From positions 620,001 through 684,000 of the forward strand of contig NZ_JAFEUU010000001.1 of assembly GCF_017355885.1 (NCBI RefSeq): a stretch of 64,000 bases of DNA. The letters are read 5' to 3'. The position numbers and the translations under genes are program-made. This DNA is from Sabulicella rubraurantiaca. Its GTDB lineage: Bacteria > Pseudomonadota > Alphaproteobacteria > Acetobacterales > Acetobacteraceae. The notes under the pieces are model-generated. The model ran no database searches. It worked only from the letters and a program-made list of their open reading frames with translations, and was not told where the DNA came from. Below, piece by piece: positions 20,791-29,319 of this stretch; the first letter of the stretch is position 1; every line of letters begins with the position of its first letter.

Positions 20791-22689
20791 ATGATCTCCG
20801 CGATGCGCCGCCTGGCTGGGACCTGGTTCGCCAAGGCCCTCTTCATCCTGCTGATCCTGTCCTTCGCCATCTGGGGCATCGAGGACATGGTCCGCAACAT
20901 CGGCCGCGACACCTCCGTCGCCCGCGTGGGCGGCGAGGCAATCGAGGCGCAGGAGGCACAAGAGGCGACGACGCGCGAGCTGCAGCGCATCACCCGCGCG
21001 CTTCAGGGCAACTTCACCCCTAATGCGACGATCCGCCGCGCCGTGGCGGAACAAGCGGTGGAATCCCTCGTCATCGACCGCGTGGCGCGGCAGGAAGCAC
21101 GGCGCATGGGCATCACCGTCCCCGACGATACGGTGCGCGCCTACGTCTTCCGTATCCCCGGGTTCCAGGGGCTGGATGGCCGATTCTCGCGCGATTCCTT
21201 CAATCAGTTCCTTCGCAACAACGACCTGACCGAGAGCGGCTTCCTGGCGCTGCTGCGTTCCGACCTGTCGCGCCAGCAGCTTTCGGGCGCAGTCCGCTCC
21301 GGTGCCGCCGCGCCCGAGGCGCTGGCCGCCCGCATCCTGGCCTGGCAGCTGGAACGGCGCACCGCCTCGCTGGTCGAGCTGGAATTCGCCGCCGCACCGG
21401 AGCCGGAGGCCCCCACCGAGGCGCAGCTCGCCCGGTTCCACGAGAACAACGCCGCACGCTTCTCCACGCCGGAGTTCCGCGACGTCGCCATCGCCACGCT
21501 GAACGCCGAGCGGATGATCGCTTCGATCGAGGTGAGCGAACGCGACATCGAGGATGCCTACGCCGCGAATCGCGACCAATACGGCGCGCCCGAGCGGCGC
21601 GAGGTGTTCCAGGCCCTCCTGCCCACCGAGGAAGCGGCGCGCGAGGTGGCACGGCTGTGGCGCGAGGAGGGGACGGAGTTCCCTGCCGTCGAGGCGGCCG
21701 CGCGCGAGGCGGGCGGCAGCGCCACGCCGCTTGGCTCCGTCACCCGCACCGAGATGCCGCTCCCGGCTCTGGCAAATGCCGCCTTCGCCCTGGCGGCGGG
21801 CGCGGTGTCCGACCCGGTGCAGACGCCCTTCGGTTGGCATGTGCTGCGCGTCGGCACCGTGCAGCCCGGTGAGACGCAGCCTCTGGAAGCCGTGCGCGAC
21901 CGAATCCGCGCCACGCTGGCCGCCGAGCGCGCCGCGGACGAGGCCTTCGACCGGGCGACCCGCGTGGAGGACACGCTGGCCGGCGGCGCCACGGTGGCCG
22001 AGGCCGCACGGCGCCATGAGCTCGGCTTCGCCGAGGCGCGGATCGACGCCGAGGGCCGCGCGCCGGACGGGACGGAAGTGCCCCTGCCCGTCCCCGCCGC
22101 TGCCCGCGCCGCGGCGCTTCGCGCCATCTTCGCCGCTGAGCGCGGCGCGGCACCCCGCTTCCAGGAAGGCGAATGGGGCTTCATGGCGGTGGAGGTGCGC
22201 GAAGTGATCCCGCCCGCCCTCATCCCGCTGGACGAGGTGCGCCAGCAGGTGACGGAGGCCTTCCTGGCCGACGCGCGCCGCCGATACCAGGAACAGCGCG
22301 CGGCCGCCCTGCTGGCCGCGCTGCGCGCCGGGCGCCCGATGGCCGAGGCCGCCGCCGAAATCGGTGCCACGCCAGAAGTGCTGGGGCCCTTCGGACGTGA
22401 ACCGGGCGGCGGCAACCCGATGCCGCGCGAGCTGCTCGCGCCGGTCTTCGAGCTGCCGGTGAATGGCGCGACCATGGTGGAGCGTCCGCGCTCTTTCGCG
22501 GTGGCGCAGCTTCTTTCGATCCAGCCCGCCGAACTTGGCGAAGCGGCGGAGGCGCTCGGCACGCTGCGCCGCGAGTTGGCGCAGACCATGGCTGAGGATC
22601 TGGAGGCCCAGTATCAGGCGGCGCTGCGCGCCCGCTCCGACGTGCGCATCAACCCGCGCATCGTGCAGCAGATCGCGGGCGGCGAGTGA
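20791..22689 (+). CDS. PpiD-like periplasmic peptidyl-prolyl isomerase/chaperone (SurA_N domain)
   Basis: 632-residue protein anchored by one N-terminal membrane helix (ALFILLILSFAIWGIEDMV, about 16-34). A SurA-type N-terminal chaperone domain follows, with VARVGGEAIEAQE, a long helical region and FQGLDGRFSRDSFNQFLRNN. A parvulin-like domain sits around residues 270-375, recognisable from FGWHVLRVG. Such proteins sit at the Sec exit and help fold exported proteins. The neighbouring tpiA-secG-pyrG and trpE genes form an order often seen in alphaproteobacteria. The stop overlaps the trpE start by one base (TGATG). Confidence 0.9.
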   Translation: MISAMRRLAGTWFAKALFILLILSFAIWGIEDMVRNIGRDTSVARVGGEAIEAQEAQEATTRELQRITRALQGNFTPNATIRRAVAEQAVESLVIDRVARQEARRMGITVPDDTVRAYVFRIPGFQGLDGRFSRDSFNQFLRNNDLTESGFLALLRSDLSRQQLSGAVRSGAAAPEALAARILAWQLERRTASLVELEFAAAPEPEAPTEAQLARFHENNAARFSTPEFRDVAIATLNAERMIASIEVSERDIEDAYAANRDQYGAPERREVFQALLPTEEAAREVARLWREEGTEFPAVEAAAREAGGSATPLGSVTRTEMPLPALANAAFALAAGAVSDPVQTPFGWHVLRVGTVQPGETQPLEAVRDRIRATLAAERAADEAFDRATRVEDTLAGGATVAEAARRHELGFAEARIDAEGRAPDGTEVPLPVPAAARAAALRAIFAAERGAAPRFQEGEWGFMAVEVREVIPPALIPLDEVRQQVTEAFLADARRRYQEQRAAALLAALRAGRPMAEAAAEIGATPEVLGPFGREPGGGNPMPRELLAPVFELPVNGATMVERPRSFAVAQLLSIQPAELGEAAEALGTLRRELAQTMAEDLEAQYQAALRARSDVRINPRIVQQIAGGE

Positions 22690-24173
22690 TGGATTTCGCC
22701 GCCTTCCGCGAGGCGCTGGCCGAAGGCCCGGTGCTTCTGCACCGCGAGCGCGTCTCCGACCTCGACACCCCGGTCGGTGCCTTCCTCAAGCTGGCCGAGG
22801 GGCGGCCCTTTTCCTTCCTGTTGGAAAGCGTCGAAGGCGGCGCGGCGCGCGGGCGCTATTCCGCCATCGGCCTTGCCCCCGACATGATCTGGCGCGTGCG
22901 CGACGGCGTGGCCGAGTGCAACGAGCAGGCTCTCTCCGCACCGCATGCCTTCCAGCGCGAGGCGCTGCCGCCGCTGGAGGCGCTGCGCGCCCGTGTCGCC
23001 GCCTTGCAGATCCGCCGCCCTGCCGGCCTACCCTCCATCGCCGCCGGGCTGTTCGGCTATTTGGGCTATGACATGGTCCGGCAGATGGAGCGCCTCCCGG
23101 CGCTGAATCCGGACGTGCTCGGCATCCCGGAAGCGGTGCTCATCCGGCCAACCCTGGTCGCGGTGTTCGACCACGTGCGCGATGCGCTGACGCTGGTGAC
23201 GCCGGTCTGGGACGCCGCCGACCCGGAAGCCGCCTGGCAGCGCGCGCAGCAGCGCCTGGACGATGCGGAAGAGGCGCTGTCGCGGCCCCTTCCCCGTCCG
23301 GCACCGCCTGCCCGCCTGCCACCGCAGCCGGAGCCGCAATCCAACTTCACGCCGGAAGGCTACATGGCGGCGGTGGAGCGGGCGCGTGAATACATCCGTG
23401 CCGGCGACGCCTTCCAGATCGTGCCGTCGCAGCGCTTTTCGGCGCCCTTCGCGCTGCCGCCCTTCGCGCTCTATCGTGCCCTGCGCCGCATCAATCCGGC
23501 GCCCTACCTCACCTTCTTCGATTTCGGCGCCTTCGCGACGGCCGGCGCCTCGCCCGAAATCCTCGTGGGTTGCCGCAATAGCGAGGTGACGATCCGCCCC
23601 CTGGCGGGCACGCGACGCCGCGGCGCCACCCCGGCGGAGGACCAGGCGCTGGAAGCCGAACTCCTCGCCGATCCGAAGGAGCGGGCGGAGCACCTGATGC
23701 TGCTCGACCTCGGCCGCAACGACGTGGGGCGCGTCGCGGCGATCGGCAGCGTACGCGTGCCGCACCAGTTCGTGATCGAGCGCTACTCCCAGGTCATGCA
23801 CATCGCCTCCGAGGTGAAGGGCAGGCTGCGTCCCGGGCTTTCGGCGTTGGACGCGCTGGTCGCGGGCTTCCCGGCCGGCACGCTTTCCGGCGCGCCGAAG
23901 GTGCGCGCCATGGAGATCATCGAGGAGCTGGAGCCATCGCGGCGGGGCCTCTACGCCGGCGGCCTCGGCTATTTCGGCGTAGATGGAAACATGGATGTGT
24001 GCATCGCCCTGCGCACCGCGCTGGTGAAGGACGGGACGCTGCACGTCCAGGCCGGTGCCGGCGTGGTGGCCGACAGCGACCCGCGCGCCGAGCACGAGGA
24101 ATGCATCGCCAAGGCACGCGCCCTGTTCCGCGCCGCCGAGGAAGCGGTGCGCTTCGCGGCCGGGGGCCGCTGA
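22689..24173 (+). CDS. trpE: Anthranilate synthase component I
   Basis: 494-residue chorismate-using enzyme making anthranilate with the ammonia-supplying TrpG. Signature blocks are GRYSAIGLAPD, FQIVPSQRFS, ASPEILVG, PLAGTRRRG, LDLGRNDVGRVA and the catalytic AGFPAGTLSGAPKVRAMEII, then GYFGVDGNMDVCIALRT. The ATG at 22689 is used; a GTG one codon upstream is possible. The usual partners trpG, trpD and trpC do not follow; a strong hairpin ends the transcript and convergent aromatic catabolism genes begin. Confidence 0.96.
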   Translation: MDFAAFREALAEGPVLLHRERVSDLDTPVGAFLKLAEGRPFSFLLESVEGGAARGRYSAIGLAPDMIWRVRDGVAECNEQALSAPHAFQREALPPLEALRARVAALQIRRPAGLPSIAAGLFGYLGYDMVRQMERLPALNPDVLGIPEAVLIRPTLVAVFDHVRDALTLVTPVWDAADPEAAWQRAQQRLDDAEEALSRPLPRPAPPARLPPQPEPQSNFTPEGYMAAVERAREYIRAGDAFQIVPSQRFSAPFALPPFALYRALRRINPAPYLTFFDFGAFATAGASPEILVGCRNSEVTIRPLAGTRRRGATPAEDQALEAELLADPKERAEHLMLLDLGRNDVGRVAAIGSVRVPHQFVIERYSQVMHIASEVKGRLRPGLSALDALVAGFPAGTLSGAPKVRAMEIIEELEPSRRGLYAGGLGYFGVDGNMDVCIALRTALVKDGTLHVQAGAGVVADSDPRAEHEECIAKARALFRAAEEAVRFAAGGR

Positions 24174-24194
24174 ACGAAGCTGAACGTCTCATGG

Positions 24195-24227
24195 GCGCTC
24201 AGCAGAGGTGGACCCTCTGCTGAGCGC
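24195..24227. terminator. Perfect 14-bp hairpin, probable bidirectional terminator
   Basis: GCGCTCAGCAGAGG at 24195-24208 is exactly complementary to CCTCTGCTGAGCGC at 24214-24227, with a 5-base loop. It stands between the convergent trpE and enoyl-CoA hydratase genes, 21 bases after the trpE stop, where it can act on both transcripts. No long T tract follows on either strand. Confidence 0.8.
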
Positions 24228-24256
24228 TTGGATGCCTCAGCCGGCGATTGACCCGC

Positions 24257-25003
24257 CTAGCGCTTCCGGTTGAGGAAGGCGCCCATCATCCGCGCCGGCT
24301 CGTCGGTCGTGAAAGCTTGGCCGAAGGCGCCGACTCCGGCCTCGATTCCCTCGTCCAGCGTCAGCCCCTCCCAGCGGGAGATCAGTGCCTTCTGGTCGCG
24401 GATGGCGCGCGGCCCGGCCTCGCGCAGCAAGTGCAGCCACTCCTCCACCGCCGCGTCCAGCCCGGCGCGAGGAACGACGCGCTCCAGGAAGCCCCATTCC
24501 TCGACGGTTCGGGCGTCTAGCGTCTCAGCGAGCAGGAGGAGGCGCCGCGTCCGCCCCCAGCCTATCAGGTTGGGCAGCATCGCGGCCTCCACCACAGAGG
24601 GGATTCCGACCCGCACCTCAGGCATGCCGAACTTCGCTTCCTCGGCCGACACGCGCAGGTCGCAGGCCGCCGCGATCTCCATCCCCGCTCCCAGGCACCA
24701 GCCCTGGATGCGGGCGATGACCGGCACCGGGCAAGCGCGGATGGCGCTGTTCACCGCATGGATGCGGGAAATGAAGGCACGCCCGACCTCGGGAGTCCGG
24801 ATGGCGCCCATCTCGGAGATGTCGGCGCCGCCGATGAAGGCGCGGTCGCCCTCGCCGGTCAGCACCACGGCTCGGATATCCTCCTCCACCGCGAAGGCGC
24901 GCGCCATCTCCTCCAGGATCGGCGAGTTCACCGTGTTCAGCTTGGCGTGGTTCAGCAGCGTGACACGGCGAATGTCGCCGTCTCTCCGGATCTCGACCTT
25001 CAC
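24257..25003 (-). CDS. Enoyl-CoA hydratase/isomerase family protein
   Basis: 248-residue crotonase-fold enzyme acting on acyl-CoA thioesters. The oxyanion-hole stretches are AFIGGADISEM and IQGWCLGAGMEIAAACDLRV, followed by AKFGMPEVRVGIPSVVEA with a catalytic-type acidic residue. It starts with GTG overlapping the stop of the upstream monooxygenase (GTGA) and is the third gene of the leftward arm of the aromatic-CoA cluster. A role in hydrating or opening an alicyclic enoyl-CoA is inferred from context. A second family member lies at 29792 in the other arm. Confidence 0.9.
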   Translation of the reverse strand: MKVEIRRDGDIRRVTLLNHAKLNTVNSPILEEMARAFAVEEDIRAVVLTGEGDRAFIGGADISEMGAIRTPEVGRAFISRIHAVNSAIRACPVPVIARIQGWCLGAGMEIAAACDLRVSAEEAKFGMPEVRVGIPSVVEAAMLPNLIGWGRTRRLLLLAETLDARTVEEWGFLERVVPRAGLDAAVEEWLHLLREAGPRAIRDQKALISRWEGLTLDEGIEAGVGAFGQAFTTDEPARMMGAFLNRKR

Positions 25004-26208
25004 CGCGCAAATCCCGCCATCACTGCATATCCCTTGCTGATCGCCTCCAGCTCCTCCGGGGCGATGACATCCTCGATGCGCGCGAAGCCGTCAGGGGCGC
25101 GCTCGCTCACGACGTCCACCACGCGTTCCGGTCCGCCGCGCCGATTGCTCAGCACGATGTCGCGCGTCGAAGGCAGTCGCTCACCCTCATAGGCCAGCAG
25201 CGCCTCCTCTACCGGTAGCGAAGCCAGCTTTGCCGCGAGGCAGCGCGCATCGAGCACCGCCTGGGAGGCGCCGTTGGAGCCAACCGGATACATCGGATGC
25301 GCCGCGTCGCCGAGCAGCGTCACGCGCCCCTCCGTCCAGCGCGGCAGCGGGTCGCGGTCGCACATCGGATATTCCCAGAACTCGGGCGTGGCGCGGACCA
25401 GCGCCTCCACGTCCAGCCAGGGAACACGGAAGCGGCGCAGATGCGGCAGCACTTCCTCCAGCTTGCCGGGGCGCGACCAGTCCTCCCGGCGGGGCGGTGG
25501 TCCGGACGGGTCGCCGATCTGCGCGCAGACTACCCAGTTGGTGAGGCGCGTGCCCGGCGCCGAGCCCGGCGCGATGGGGTAGAGGACCAGCTTCTCCTTC
25601 ATGTCGCCGGCGACGATCATGCAGTCGCCACCCTCGTATTCCGGCCAGTCCAGCGCGCCGCGCCACATCTGGATCCCGTTCCAGCGTATGCCGCCATCCT
25701 CCGGGTGCATCCTGCGGCGGATCGCGGAATGGATGCCGTCCGCCCCCACCAGCGCGGCGCCGCGAAGCTCCTCGCCGCCAGGGAGCGTCACGGTCACGCC
25801 CTCGGCATCCTGACCGAAGGACTCCACACGGCTGCCGGCGCGGAGCGCCGCGCCAAGCCGCTCCTGGGCCGCGCGCCACAGCACGCCGTGCAGCCGCCCA
25901 CGATGGATGCTGAACTGCGGCACGTCATGTCCCGCATGCATCCCGCGCGCCTCGCTGCGAATCACCTGCCCGAAGCGGTTGAGGTAGCGCAGCTCCCGCG
26001 TGCGGATCGCCACTGCGTCCAGCGCCGGCAACAGGCCCAGCGCCGCGAGCTCGCGGATGGCATGCGGCAAGGTGTTGATACCCACGCCGAGTTCCCGCAC
26101 CTCCGGCGCCGCTTCCAGAACGACGCAGGGAATGCCGCGCTCATGCAGCGACAGGGCGAGGGTGAGGCCGCCAACACCACCCCCCGCGATCAGGACGGGC
26201 AGTGTCAT
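25000..26208 (-). CDS. PhzS-like FAD-dependent monooxygenase
   Basis: 402-residue group A flavin monooxygenase. The FAD site is GGGVGGLTLA near the N-terminus, the central motif LVGADGIHSAIRRRMHP follows, and the flavin-binding VTLLGDAAHPMYPVGSNGASQA is near residue 300. The pattern, with GVGINTLPHA, ELRYLNRFG and WRGALDWPEYEGGDCMIV, resembles phenazine monooxygenase PhzS more than classical salicylate hydroxylase. It lies between the fused monooxygenase/reductase and the enoyl-CoA hydratase with overlapping stops and starts. A hydroxylation step on an aromatic intermediate or a side substrate is inferred. Confidence 0.87.
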   Translation of the reverse strand: MTLPVLIAGGGVGGLTLALSLHERGIPCVVLEAAPEVRELGVGINTLPHAIRELAALGLLPALDAVAIRTRELRYLNRFGQVIRSEARGMHAGHDVPQFSIHRGRLHGVLWRAAQERLGAALRAGSRVESFGQDAEGVTVTLPGGEELRGAALVGADGIHSAIRRRMHPEDGGIRWNGIQMWRGALDWPEYEGGDCMIVAGDMKEKLVLYPIAPGSAPGTRLTNWVVCAQIGDPSGPPPRREDWSRPGKLEEVLPHLRRFRVPWLDVEALVRATPEFWEYPMCDRDPLPRWTEGRVTLLGDAAHPMYPVGSNGASQAVLDARCLAAKLASLPVEEALLAYEGERLPSTRDIVLSNRRGGPERVVDVVSERAPDGFARIEDVIAPEELEAISKGYAVMAGFAR

Positions 26209-28520
26209 TCCGCCGCGCGGCCCAGCGGGGCCGGGGCATGGCTGGCCGGACGGGCCTTGCGCCGAAGCTCCATCATCTCCTCCCTCGCGCGCGCGGCGGT
26301 GCGGAACAGTGCCTGCTTGCCGTACTCGTACTGGATCGGCGTCGCCACATCGCGGACGCCGTATTCTGCCGCGGCATGGAGGGTGAAGGAAGGGTCGGCC
26401 AGATGCGGCCGCCCCAGCGCCACAAGGTCGGCACGCCCGGCCGCAACGATGGTGTTCACCTGATCCGCCGTGGTGATCGAGCCGACGCACATCACCGCCA
26501 TGCCTGCCTCGTTGCGGATCATGTCCGCCCAGGGAAGTTGGAACATGCGGCCGTAGCTCGGCAGAGCGTCATGCACGGTCTGGCCGGTCGAGACGTCGAT
26601 GAGGTCGCAGCCTGCGTCACGGAAGGCGTGGGCAATGGCCAGCGTATCCGCGTCGGAGATCCCGCCATCGGCCCAGTCGGTGGCGGAGATGCGGACCGAC
26701 ATCGGCCGGTCGGCGGGCCATTCGGCGCGCAGAGTCCGGAACACCTCCAGCGGGAAGCGCAGCCGGTTCTCGACCGGCCCGCCATACTCGTCAGCCCTGT
26801 GGTTGGTCAGCGGCGAGAGGAAACTGGCAAGCAGGTAGCCATGGGCGCAGTGGAGCTCCAGCATGTCGAAGCCGCATTCGAGACCACGCCGCGCAGCCGC
26901 CACGAACTCCGCCTTCACCCGCTCCATGTCCTCCTGCGTCATCTCGCGCGGCACCTGACTGTGCGGGAAGTACGGGATCGCGCTGGCCGACAGGATGGGC
27001 CACGCACCTTCCTCCAGAGGCTGATCCATCCCGTCCCACATCAGCCTGGTTGCCCCCTTCCGCCCGGCATGGCCAAGTTGCAGCGCGATGCGTGCGCCGG
27101 CCCGGTGGGCATTGGCGACGATGCGGGTCCAGGCCGCCTGCTGCGCGTCGTTCCACATTCCGGTGCAGCCTGGGGTGATGCGCGCATCCGGCGCCGGGCA
27201 AGTCATCTCCGTGACGATCAGCCCCGCGCCGCCCATGGACCGCGCGCCGTAATGGATCAGGTGAAAGTCGGTGGGCACCCCTTCCTCGGCCGAGTACATG
27301 CACATGGGCGAGACGACGACGCGGTTCGCGACCTCCATGCCCCGCAGGCGGAAGGGCTGAAACATGGGCGGGTTATCCGGCTTTCCGCCCGGCGCCTCTG
27401 CCGCCACCAGCTCCTGGACTTCCCGCACGAAGCCAGGTGCGCGGAGCAGGAGGCTATCCCAGGTAATGGCCTTAGAGCGGGTCATCACGCCAAAGGCGAA
27501 GCGCGCCGGGGCGAAGTGCCAGAAGCGCCGCACATGCTCGAACCAGACGAGTGAAACGTCGGCCGCGTGCTGCGTTTTCTCCACCTCTTCGCGTCGGCCG
27601 GATTCGTAGCGTCGCAAGCAGGTGGCGACGTCACCCCTCGCCATGAAGGCGCGGTGCAGGCCGATCGCATCCTCCATCGCCAGCTTCGTGCCGCTGCCGA
27701 TGGAGAAATGCGCGCTGGCCTTGGCGTCGCCGAGCAGGACGAGCCTGCCGCTCACCCAGCGCTCGCAGCGAATGGTCGGAAAGCGCCGCCAGTGCGAGCG
27801 ATTGGTGATCAGGCGATGCCCCTGCAACTCCTCCCGGAACACGCTCTCCAGGAACCGGGCGCTCTCCGCCTCGTCCATCGCACCCAGCCCGGCACGGACG
27901 AAGGTCTCGGGGTCTGTCTCCATGACCCAGGTCGAGCGACCCGGCTGGTACTGGTAGCAATGGGCGATGAAGATGCCTTCGGTCCGCTCCTTGAAGAAGA
28001 AGGTGAAGGCGTCGAAAGGACGCGTCGAACCCATCCAGGCGAAGCGATTGGGACGCAGGTCGAGGGTGGGCCGGAACTCCTCGCGAAAGTGCTCGCGGAT
28101 CGGGGAATTGATGCCATCCGCCGCGACGACGAGGTCGGCGTCGCGAAAATCCTCCGGCTGCGCCTCACGCCCGAACTCCAGCTCCACGCCGAGACGGCGA
28201 GCGCGGTCCTGCAGCAGCAGCAGCAGCGTGCGGCGGGAGCAGCCGCAGAACCCGTTGCCGCCGATGCGGTGCCGCGCGCCCTTCGCAACCACCTCGATGT
28301 CGTCCCAATAGGCGAAGCTCCCGGTGATGGCGCGGTAGGAGGGCTCGTCCGCCTCCTTGAAGGCATCAAGCGTGGCATCGCTGAACACGACCCCGAAGCC
28401 GAAGGTGTCGTCCGGCCGGTTGCGTTCCACCACCGTGACGTGCGCCTTCGGCATGTCGCGCTTCATCAGGATGGCGAAGTAAAGGCCGGCGGGGCCGCCG
28501 CCGATGATGGCGATGCGCAT
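26205..28520 (-). CDS. Fused aryl-CoA flavin monooxygenase / old yellow enzyme reductase (2-aminobenzoyl-CoA monooxygenase/reductase or salicylyl-CoA 5-hydroxylase type)
   Basis: 771-residue two-domain flavoenzyme. Residues 1-380 form a group A FAD monooxygenase (GGGPAGLYFAI at 7-17, VVAADGINSPIREHF, and LLGDAKASAHFSIGSGTKLAMEDA near 262). Residues 387-771 form an NADH:flavin oxidoreductase of the old-yellow-enzyme family (FQPFRLRGMEVANRVVVSPM, IQLGHAGRKG, and ELHCAHGYLLASFLSPLTNHR). This fusion is known from 2-aminobenzoyl-CoA monooxygenase/reductase and from salicylyl-CoA 5-hydroxylases. It would hydroxylate and then reduce the ring of an aryl-CoA. A CTCCT-complementary Shine-Dalgarno lies 7 bases before the ATG. 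It is divergent from the SDR gene across a shared control region. Confidence 0.92.
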   Translation of the reverse strand: MRIAIIGGGPAGLYFAILMKRDMPKAHVTVVERNRPDDTFGFGVVFSDATLDAFKEADEPSYRAITGSFAYWDDIEVVAKGARHRIGGNGFCGCSRRTLLLLLQDRARRLGVELEFGREAQPEDFRDADLVVAADGINSPIREHFREEFRPTLDLRPNRFAWMGSTRPFDAFTFFFKERTEGIFIAHCYQYQPGRSTWVMETDPETFVRAGLGAMDEAESARFLESVFREELQGHRLITNRSHWRRFPTIRCERWVSGRLVLLGDAKASAHFSIGSGTKLAMEDAIGLHRAFMARGDVATCLRRYESGRREEVEKTQHAADVSLVWFEHVRRFWHFAPARFAFGVMTRSKAITWDSLLLRAPGFVREVQELVAAEAPGGKPDNPPMFQPFRLRGMEVANRVVVSPMCMYSAEEGVPTDFHLIHYGARSMGGAGLIVTEMTCPAPDARITPGCTGMWNDAQQAAWTRIVANAHRAGARIALQLGHAGRKGATRLMWDGMDQPLEEGAWPILSASAIPYFPHSQVPREMTQEDMERVKAEFVAAARRGLECGFDMLELHCAHGYLLASFLSPLTNHRADEYGGPVENRLRFPLEVFRTLRAEWPADRPMSVRISATDWADGGISDADTLAIAHAFRDAGCDLIDVSTGQTVHDALPSYGRMFQLPWADMIRNEAGMAVMCVGSITTADQVNTIVAAGRADLVALGRPHLADPSFTLHAAAEYGVRDVATPIQYEYGKQALFRTAARAREEMMELRRKARPASHAPAPLGRAAE

Positions 28521-28558
28521 GGCGCTGCTCCTGGAGCCCGTCGGGGCGGAGAATATCC

Positions 28559-28588
28559 TTGCGGCGGGCATGGCCGCAATGCTTTAAG
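28559..28588 (+). promoter_or_regulatory. Candidate promoter for the SDR-MarR-ligase operon
   Basis: TTGCGG (28559-28564) and TTTAAG (28583-28588) are 18 bases apart and could serve as -35 and -10. The predicted transcript start falls at or a few bases before the SDR ATG at 28597, and no Shine-Dalgarno is visible, so the mRNA may be leaderless. The match to consensus is moderate. Confidence 0.4.
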
Positions 28589-28598
28589 CTCAAAGCAT
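28579..28598. promoter_or_regulatory. Probable MarR operator palindrome
   Basis: ATGCTTTAAGCTCAAAGCAT is a 20-base inverted repeat with perfect 7-base outer arms around an AGCT centre. It covers the candidate -10 and the first two bases of the SDR start codon, in the shared control region of two divergent catabolic operons. The size and symmetry fit a MarR dimer site, and a MarR gene is the second gene of the operon. Confidence 0.7.
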
Positions 28599-29319
28599 GT
28601 TGCGGTTCGACGGGCAGCGTGCCTTGGTGAGCGGCGGGGGTACGGGCATCGGCCTGGCCTGCGCCCGTGCGCTGACCGAAGCCGGCGCCATCGTCACCGT
28701 GCTGGGCCGGCGCGAGGCGCCCTTGCGTGCGGCGGTCGATTCCGGCGCAGCCGCCGAATGCATCGCCGCCGATGCCCGGACGCCCCCTTCCCTTCCTTCC
28801 GCCTCCATCCTCGTGAACGCGGCGGGTGCGGCCGTCTCTGCGCCCTTCCTCAAGACGGATGACGAGACGTTCCGCGCCACGCTGGAAGCCAACCTCATGA
28901 GCGCCGTGGCACTGACCCGCGCCTTGCTGCCGCGGATGCTGGAGGCGCGCTGGGGCCGCGTGGTCAACGTCGCCTCCACGGCCGCGCTGAAGGGATATGC
29001 CTATGTCGCGCCCTATGTCGCGGCGAAGCATGCGCTGCTCGGCTTCACCCGTGCCCTTGCGCTGGAAGTGGCGACGCGCGGCGTCACGGTGAACTGCGTC
29101 TGTCCCGGCTTCACGGAGACACCTCTGCTGCAGGAAAGCATCGCGCGCATCGGCGCCATGACGGGCCGCGACCCGGCCGCCGCCCGCGCCGCGCTAGCCT
29201 CGGGCAATCCACAGGGCCGCCTCTTCACGCCGGAGGAAGTCGCCGAGGCCGTGCTGTTCCTCTGCGCCGCGCCGGGGGTGAACGGCGCCGCGCTGCCCGT
29301 TTCGGGCGGGGAGGTGTGA
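28597..29319 (+). CDS. SDR-family oxidoreductase (3-hydroxyacyl-CoA dehydrogenase-like)
   Basis: 240-residue short-chain dehydrogenase. The cofactor site is SGGGTGIG (12-19), NAAG is at 74-77, and the catalytic residues are Ser127, Tyr140 and Lys144. The family end VNCVCPGFTETPLL and an FLCAAPGVNGAALPVSGGEV tail are typical. In aromatic-CoA clusters such enzymes oxidise hydroxyacyl-CoA intermediates; that role is inferred from context. It is the first gene of the rightward arm; its stop overlaps the MarR start (TGATG). No Shine-Dalgarno precedes the ATG. Confidence 0.9.
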   Translation: MLRFDGQRALVSGGGTGIGLACARALTEAGAIVTVLGRREAPLRAAVDSGAAAECIAADARTPPSLPSASILVNAAGAAVSAPFLKTDDETFRATLEANLMSAVALTRALLPRMLEARWGRVVNVASTAALKGYAYVAPYVAAKHALLGFTRALALEVATRGVTVNCVCPGFTETPLLQESIARIGAMTGRDPAAARAALASGNPQGRLFTPEEVAEAVLFLCAAPGVNGAALPVSGGEV

